Shown: positions 63,426 through 64,000 of the stretch, piece after piece
Layout: every line of letters begins with the position of its first letter
Position numbering within the stretch: the first letter of the stretch is position 1
Assembly: GCA_003931895.1 (NCBI GenBank)
Contig: RRZV01000032.1
Location: 39,806 to 103,805, forward strand
Direction of reading: 5' to 3'
DNA length: 64,000 bases
Origin: Mesohalobacter salilacus
GTDB lineage: Bacteria > Bacteroidota > Bacteroidia > Flavobacteriales > Flavobacteriaceae
The notes under the pieces: model-generated
What the model was told of the DNA's origin: nothing
Databases searched by the model: none
The model's input: only the letters and a program-made list of their open reading frames with translations
Position numbers and translations under genes: made by a program

Positions 63426-63492
63426 GAAAGTTATTTCCAATTTTTTTTCTGGGCCTTTTAAATTGGCCCAAAAAAAAATTAGAATAACTTTC
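63426..63492 (-). terminator. Long imperfect hairpin with terminator-like core inside the IS end
   Basis: Arms of about 29 bases pair with only a few mismatches: GAAAGTTATT at 63426-63435 with AATAACTTTC at 63483-63492, then T-run with A-run, then TGGGCC (63450-63455) with GGCCCA (63465-63470) around a 9-base loop. The A/T runs on both sides let it act as a terminator in either direction, including for the transposase gene. Confidence 0.7.
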
Positions 63493-63502
63493 TGCTAAAG
63501 GC

Positions 63503-64000
63503 TTATATTTTTAATTCATGTAAAAATAAGTTATTTTTTCGATACGATTTGTATTTAATAGTTGGATTTAGATGCACTTCAGCTGGCTTTCTCAAGTCAA
63601 GGCTAAAATGTGTTCTTAGATTATTATAAATATATACAGCCTGATGAGTCATATCTCTTGCTATTTCAGTGTTTTTGATGGTTTGCTTTAAACCATATTC
63701 ATATTTAAGAGTTCTGTTAATTCTTTCAGCTACAGCATTTTCATATGGGTCATATTGTTCTGTCATACTCATAGTGATGTTGTTGTTTTCAGCAAAACTT
63801 GCATATTTAGGGTTACAGTATTGGAATCCTCTGTCGGAATGATGAATGAGTTTCTGGTTGGGGTACTTTCTGTTTTTAATAGCCATTTCCAGCGCCTTTG
63901 TACAAAGGGACGTTCTCATGTGATTATCTAAGTTATAACCCATGATCTTTTTAGAATAAGCGTCAGTAACTATTGCTAAATAGTTGTGTCCGTACTGGGT
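63503..64000 (-). CDS. IS3-family transposase, C-terminal part (cut by window edge)
   Basis: The minus-strand frame is open to the window edge, giving at least 165 residues up to the stop at 63503. The integrase catalytic core is visible: 'HNYLAIVTDAYSKKIMGYNL', then the second Asp in LIHHSDRGFQYC, and the Glu in NAVAERINRTLK, with 35 residues between Asp and Glu, the DDE spacing of IS3-family elements. The end 'LRKPAEVHLN' is also typical. The N-terminal part and the first catalytic Asp lie outside the window. Confidence 0.9.
   Translation of the reverse strand, partial: TQYGHNYLAIVTDAYSKKIMGYNLDNHMRTSLCTKALEMAIKNRKYPNQKLIHHSDRGFQYCNPKYASFAENNNITMSMTEQYDPYENAVAERINRTLKYEYGLKQTIKNTEIARDMTHQAVYIYNNLRTHFSLDLRKPAEVHLNPTIKYKSYRKNNLFLHELKI

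Larger units (their letters stand above)
63381..64000 (-). mobile_element. IS3-family insertion sequence, right end (cut by window edge)
   Basis: A transposase reading frame on the minus strand (63503-64000) shows a DDE integrase core of IS3 type, and the element continues past the window. The probable outer end is near 63381, where TGATATAGGTTGACC begins with TG as many IS3-family ends do; this end is a guess because the other end is outside. Between 63352 and 63503 there is a long hairpin (63426-63492). The preceding RluA gene stops at 63351, so the insertion lies just after it. Confidence 0.65.

Noticed and set aside
1..64000. CRISPR arrays, tRNA and rRNA genes
   Set aside because: No regularly spaced direct repeats and no cloverleaf or rRNA-like conserved stretches were found by reading.

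Overview
The window is chromosomal DNA from a member of the Bacteroidota, most likely a flavobacterium (family Flavobacteriaceae). It is AT-rich. It encodes a secreted protease with a type IX secretion (T9SS) C-terminal sorting domain, and many short lipoproteins whose signal peptides end in Ser-Cys. Bacteroidetes-type -7 boxes (TAnnTTTG) lie in front of several genes instead of sigma70 -10 boxes, and Shine-Dalgarno sequences are scarce. I cannot name the genus from the sequence alone. Coding density is very high, no gap reaches 300 bases, and I found no rRNA, tRNA or CRISPR array.

Layout. 1-3117: end of recQ, a pRiA4b ORF-3-like gene, heme A synthase and the sliding clamp dnaN. 3201-9254: a large T9SS subtilase, priA and a small secreted protein, with a two-way terminator between the last two. 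9377-14922: an AraC-type regulator, an ABC ATPase and a 1215-residue permease fused to an M1-type metallopeptidase. 15006-23615 (minus strand): lon, mfd, a Ste24-like M48 protease, ribH and a TPR membrane protein. 23748-25833: recF, a lipoprotein, a DciA/DUF721 protein and a small membrane protein. 25955-28212: CYTH protein, small membrane proteins, a start-less PLDc_N-like ORF, a DoxX-like protein, a TIGR03643 protein and an S1/P1 nuclease. 28377-30235: lemA (frameshifted) and two TPM-domain genes. 30312-35495: hydrolases, a DUF819 transporter, two lipoproteins and a beta-barrel. 35586-37948: the tightly overlapping chain idi, 6-pyruvoyl-tetrahydropterin synthase, bcp and manA. 38024-39548: glycosyltransferase facing an LPS-kinase-like gene. 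39743-40335: a DUF433/DUF5615 toxin-antitoxin pair. 40372-48978: a copper/heavy-metal efflux operon (HYC_CC_PP protein, CusA, TolC-like protein, ArsP-like permease, CusB with metal-binding domains). 49043-53815: two glycosyltransferases, tsaC, cca and a CBS-domain membrane protein. 53862-55406 (minus): lipA and rlmH. 55698-58985: pta-ackA. 59063-63351: nadC, yihY, a chalcone-isomerase-like protein, a DUF2147 protein, a hydrolase and an rluA-family gene. 63381-64000: the end of an IS3-family insertion sequence that runs out of the window.

Most of the window is core housekeeping: DNA replication and repair (recQ, dnaN, priA, mfd, recF, dciA), proteostasis (lon, M48), cofactors (ctaA, ribH, lipA, nadC) and acetate metabolism. 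The accessory parts are the metal efflux operon, the toxin-antitoxin pair just upstream of it, the regulator/ABC/metallopeptidase block and the IS at the right edge. The best candidates for undescribed biology are the permease-metallopeptidase fusion, whose exopeptidase motif is altered; the PLDc_N-like reading frame without a standard start codon; the near-leaderless promoters at 39731 and 40356; and an intergenic repeat with GCG triplets spaced 9 and 11 bases apart.
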